Source: Thermoplasmata archaeon (GTDB taxonomy: Archaea; Thermoplasmatota; E2; UBA202; JdFR-43). From it: a stretch of DNA of 16,027 nt. The stretch is from contig JAGHBD010000158.1 in NCBI GenBank assembly GCA_021161135.1, positions 1 through 16,027 on the forward strand. The letters run 5' to 3'. Below, piece by piece: positions 13,406 to 16,027 of this stretch. Under the pieces are notes generated by a model that worked only from the letters and a program-made list of their open reading frames with translations, searched no databases and was not told the DNA's origin. The stretch's first letter is position 1; every line of letters begins with the position of its first letter. Made by a program: the position numbers and the translations under genes.

Positions 13406-15925
13406 ATGCATCCGAAGCTGGAGAAAATGCTACAGCTAAAATTTTTCAGCAGAGAAGGATTTATAAGAAGAAAATGTGAAAAATGTGGTGCCTATTTCTG
13501 GACTCAGGATGAGAAGCAAAAGTTATGCGGGGATGCTCCATGCGTTGATTATACATTCATTGGCAATCCAGTTGGTAAAAAAATGAACTTGCATGAAATG
13601 AGGGAGGCATTTCTTTCTTTTTTTGAACGCCATAACCACACTCGTCTTAAAAGATATCCTGTTGTTGCAAGATGGAGAGATGATATTTATCTCACCATTG
13701 CCTCCATAGCGGATTTTCAACCTCATGTGACCAGTGGAGAAGTTCCACCTCCTGCAAACCCCCTCGCAATCTCTCAGCCAAGCATCCGCCTCAATGACTT
13801 GGAGGAGGTGGGAAAAAGCGGTCGCCACCTGACCCTCTTTGAAATGATGGGGCACCATGCTTTTAACAACGATGAAAAAATCTATTGGACGGAAGAAACG
13901 GTTGCCTATTGCCATGAATTTCTAAAAGAGTTAGGCATCGATGCCATCACATATAAGGAGGCGGAGTGGGCAGGCGGCGGCAACGCTGGAGCATGTTTTG
14001 AAGTATTAAGCCATGGCTTAGAAGTTGCAACCCTCGTTTTTATGAATTTGAAAGAAGATGAGGGAGGCGAGTATGAGGTTAAAGGACTCCGTTATTCTGA
14101 AATGCCCCTGAAAATAGTCGATACTGGTTACGGCTTAGAAAGGCTTGTGTGGCTTGTAAATGGAAGTAAAACCGTATATGATGCCATTTTTCCGTATGCA
14201 ATAGAAAAGATAGAAGAAGGAGCAAAGGAGGTGCAGATGGAATACATTTATGCTATTGCTGATCATGCAAGATGCCTTGCATTCATGCTCGCTGATGGTA
14301 TAGTTCCTTCCAACTCTGGAGCAGGATATCTTGCGAGGCTTATAATAAGGAGGGCTCTCCGTTTCATGAGCAAAATTGGTTATAGAGATGGCTTGTTTTC
14401 CATAGTTAATGAGCACATAAATTATCTCTCGAAAGATTTTCCCGAGTTGAAGGAAGAGAGTAAAAGAATAGAAGAGATTCTTGAAATTGAAACAGAAAAA
14501 TTTTATAGCGCTATGGAGAAAGGAAGGGCAATGGTAAAAAGATATCTGGAAAAAGAAGGCAAGATAAGCATCGAAAAATTAATTGAATTTTATGATTCTC
14601 ATGGCATCCATCCAGAAATTGTGAGGGAAATAGCTGAGATTGATATACCTGAAGATTTCGAATCAATGGTGGCAGAACGTCATTTGAAGACACAGAAAAA
14701 AGAAGAAAAAATGGAAAGGAGCAAAGAATATAACATTGAAACAACCCCTCTCTACTATGATGATGAATATGCTAAGCAGTTTGATGCAAAAGTCGTGCAT
14801 ATAGAAGGCAATGTTGCTATTCTCGACAAAACCCTTTTTTACCCCGAAGGAGGGGGACAACAAAGTGACACCGGCTACCTAATGCAGAATGGGAAGAAGG
14901 TGAGGGTAAAAAAAGTTGAAAAGGCGGGAAAGGCAATTCTCCATTTTGTTGATGGAGAGTTAAAAAAGGGAGAGGTGGAAGGAGAAATTGACTGGGGGCG
15001 CCGCTATGCCATGATGCGCCATCATACGGCGACGCATGTTATAAACTATGCTGCTCGAAGCGTCTTGGGAAGTCATATATGGCAGGCAGGGAGTGAGTTA
15101 AATGAGGAGGAAGCGAGGCTTGATGTTACGCATTATAAAAGGATAAATGAGGAGGCGAGGGAGATTGAGAGAATAGCAAATGAGGTGGTAAGAAAAGCTT
15201 TGCCGGTGGAGAAAACATTTATGCGCAGGGATGAAGCGGAGAAAAAATTTGGCTTCCGTCTCTATCAGGGCGGGCCACCAAAAGGGAGGATAATCAGGGT
15301 TGTTAATATTCCTGGCATAGATGCTGAGGCATGTGGAGGCACGCATGTTAATAACACAGCTGAAATAGGAATGATAAAAATCATAGGTGTGGAGAGGGTG
15401 CAGGATGGGGTGGAAAGGCTTAGATTCTGTGCAGGGGAAAAGGCAATAGAGTATATGCAGAGGCAGGAAAAAATGCTTAGAGAAATTGCATCTGTGCTTG
15501 GTGTGCAACCAGAAAAGGCAGGCGAGGCAGTTAAAAAAGTGGTTGAGGAAAGAAAGAGATTGCTTAAAGAGGTAGAAAAGTTGCAGGAGAAGCTGGGAGA
15601 GAAAGCAGCTGAGGAATTTCATGGAATAAAAATCATCGTTCAGGATGACTTAATGCCCTCTGCCATAAGAGAACTTACGAAGGAAAAGACAGTCGTCATA
15701 TCCTCATCGAAAAAAGGCAAAAGTGGATTGATCACAATAGCCTGCTCCAAAGATTTGTCCATAGATTGCTCAAAGATTGCAAAGGAAATTGGCAAAATGC
15801 TCGGCGGCGGAGGAGGAAAGAGAACAATAGCGCAGGCAGGAGGAAAGGTAGATAGGCTTGAGGAAGCAAAAAAGAAGGCAATTGAAATGGTGAAAAAGGA
15901 ATTAAAGGAATTAGAAACGGATTGA
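13406..15925 (+). CDS. alaS: Alanyl-tRNA synthetase, archaeal type
   Basis: AlaRS charges tRNA-Ala and edits mischarged Ser and Gly. The 839-residue protein is in the archaeal form, a little short (about 900 is common). The N-terminal metal ribbon C24-x2-C27 ... C41GDAPC46 is archaea-specific. The catalytic core shows TSGEVPPPANPLAISQPSIR, GRHLTLFEMMGHHAFN, EWAGGGNAG and DTGYGLERLVWL. The editing domain has HTATH (His540, His544) and CGGTH (Cys643, His647), the complete zinc set, so proofreading should be intact. A coiled-coil region leads to a C-Ala domain with a glycine-rich GGGGGKRTIAQAGG end. An in-frame ATG at 13388 would add six residues (MPLYTT), but the TATA spacing favours 13406. A tRNA-Ala gene begins 64 bases after the stop. 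Confidence 0.95.
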   Translation: MHPKLEKMLQLKFFSREGFIRRKCEKCGAYFWTQDEKQKLCGDAPCVDYTFIGNPVGKKMNLHEMREAFLSFFERHNHTRLKRYPVVARWRDDIYLTIASIADFQPHVTSGEVPPPANPLAISQPSIRLNDLEEVGKSGRHLTLFEMMGHHAFNNDEKIYWTEETVAYCHEFLKELGIDAITYKEAEWAGGGNAGACFEVLSHGLEVATLVFMNLKEDEGGEYEVKGLRYSEMPLKIVDTGYGLERLVWLVNGSKTVYDAIFPYAIEKIEEGAKEVQMEYIYAIADHARCLAFMLADGIVPSNSGAGYLARLIIRRALRFMSKIGYRDGLFSIVNEHINYLSKDFPELKEESKRIEEILEIETEKFYSAMEKGRAMVKRYLEKEGKISIEKLIEFYDSHGIHPEIVREIAEIDIPEDFESMVAERHLKTQKKEEKMERSKEYNIETTPLYYDDEYAKQFDAKVVHIEGNVAILDKTLFYPEGGGQQSDTGYLMQNGKKVRVKKVEKAGKAILHFVDGELKKGEVEGEIDWGRRYAMMRHHTATHVINYAARSVLGSHIWQAGSELNEEEARLDVTHYKRINEEAREIERIANEVVRKALPVEKTFMRRDEAEKKFGFRLYQGGPPKGRIIRVVNIPGIDAEACGGTHVNNTAEIGMIKIIGVERVQDGVERLRFCAGEKAIEYMQRQEKMLREIASVLGVQPEKAGEAVKKVVEERKRLLKEVEKLQEKLGEKAAEEFHGIKIIVQDDLMPSAIRELTKEKTVVISSSKKGKSGLITIACSKDLSIDCSKIAKEIGKMLGGGGGKRTIAQAGGKVDRLEEAKKKAIEMVKKELKELETD

Positions 15926-15989
15926 ATTGCCATTTATAAGGAGAGAATTTATACAAAACTTTTATGAAGGCATAAATATACATATACGA
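15926..15989 (+). promoter_or_regulatory. AT-rich spacer with probable tRNA-Ala promoter
   Basis: The 64 bases between AlaRS and the tRNA hold several TATA-like runs: AATTTATAC (15946-15954), TTTTAT (15960-15965) and CATAAATATAC (15971-15981). TTTTAT is centred about 27 bases before the mature tRNA 5' end and would suit a transcript starting near it; the first would give a short 5' leader. The sequence alone does not decide between them, and read-through from AlaRS is also possible. Confidence 0.4.
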
Positions 15990-16027
15990 GGGCCGGTAGA
16001 TCAGCCGGAAGATCGCCACCTTGGCAC
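15990..16027 (+). tRNA. tRNA-Ala(GGC), 5' part only, cut by window end
   Basis: The last 38 bases fold as the 5' half of a tRNA. The acceptor strand GGGCCGG (15990-15996) is followed by TA at positions 8-9. The D stem GATC (15999-16002) pairs with GATC (16011-16014) around the loop AGCCGGAA, which has G18-G19 and G15. After base 26 come the anticodon-stem strand CCACC (16016-16020) and the loop TTGGCAC with anticodon GGC at 16023-16025. GGC reads Ala GCC/GCU codons, and G at position 3 is consistent with the G3:U70 identity pair, but the 3' half is not visible. G15 is the archaeosine site. The position right after AlaRS supports the assignment. Confidence 0.85.

Noticed and set aside
1..16027. 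Mobile element, CRISPR array, prophage or integrated plasmid
   Set aside because: I saw no transposase, integrase, regularly spaced direct repeats or terminal inverted repeats; apart from queA-tgt the gene content is ordinary archaeal housekeeping and surface genes.

Overview
This is an archaeal chromosome segment. It carries a Nop5 C/D-box sRNP core protein, ribosomal protein S3Ae (eS1), a NOG1-type GTPase, an archaeal-type alanyl-tRNA synthetase and a presenilin-type intramembrane protease. Most genes at the head of a transcription unit have an AT-rich TATA-like element centred about 23-28 bases before the start codon, the geometry of leaderless archaeal transcripts. The DNA is AT-rich and densely coding, with several overlapping genes and no intergenic gap above 100 bases. 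A Thermoplasmata-like euryarchaeote is a guess from general look, not something the sequence proves. I see no insertion sequences, CRISPR arrays, phage genes or clear pseudogenes.

Layout from left to right. A dihydroorotate dehydrogenase gene (pyrD, minus strand, 3' end outside the window) is divergent from nop5, with 29 bases between the starts. nop5 overlaps a presenilin-family aspartyl protease gene. That gene converges on, and overlaps by 13 bases, a minus-strand cluster encoding a PKD-domain surface protein, a secreted phospholipase-D-fold protein with a lamin-tail domain, and a rhomboid protease with a C-terminal zinc ribbon. Upstream of that cluster lie a MoaD/ThiS-type ubiquitin-like protein and, divergent from it, a small secreted protein of unknown function. 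An M42 aminopeptidase gene overlaps the NOG1 GTPase gene, which converges on S3Ae. S3Ae carries an extreme glutamate-rich tail.

Next is a tight minus-strand operon: a zinc-finger/acidic protein of unknown function, QueA, a tRNA-guanine transglycosylase, and an isoaspartyl peptidase/asparaginase. AlaRS is divergent from this operon and is followed by the 5' part of tRNA-Ala(GGC), cut by the window end.

The main point of interest is the queA-tgt pair. QueA is the hallmark enzyme of bacterial queuosine synthesis. The neighbouring TGT has bacterial-type active-site and zinc motifs and lacks the C-terminal PUA region of the archaeosine enzyme. Together they suggest that this archaeon makes a queuosine-type wobble modification. 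The second point of interest is the surface cluster, in which a rhomboid protease is co-transcribed with two membrane-anchored exoproteins and lies tail-to-tail with a second, mechanistically unrelated intramembrane protease.
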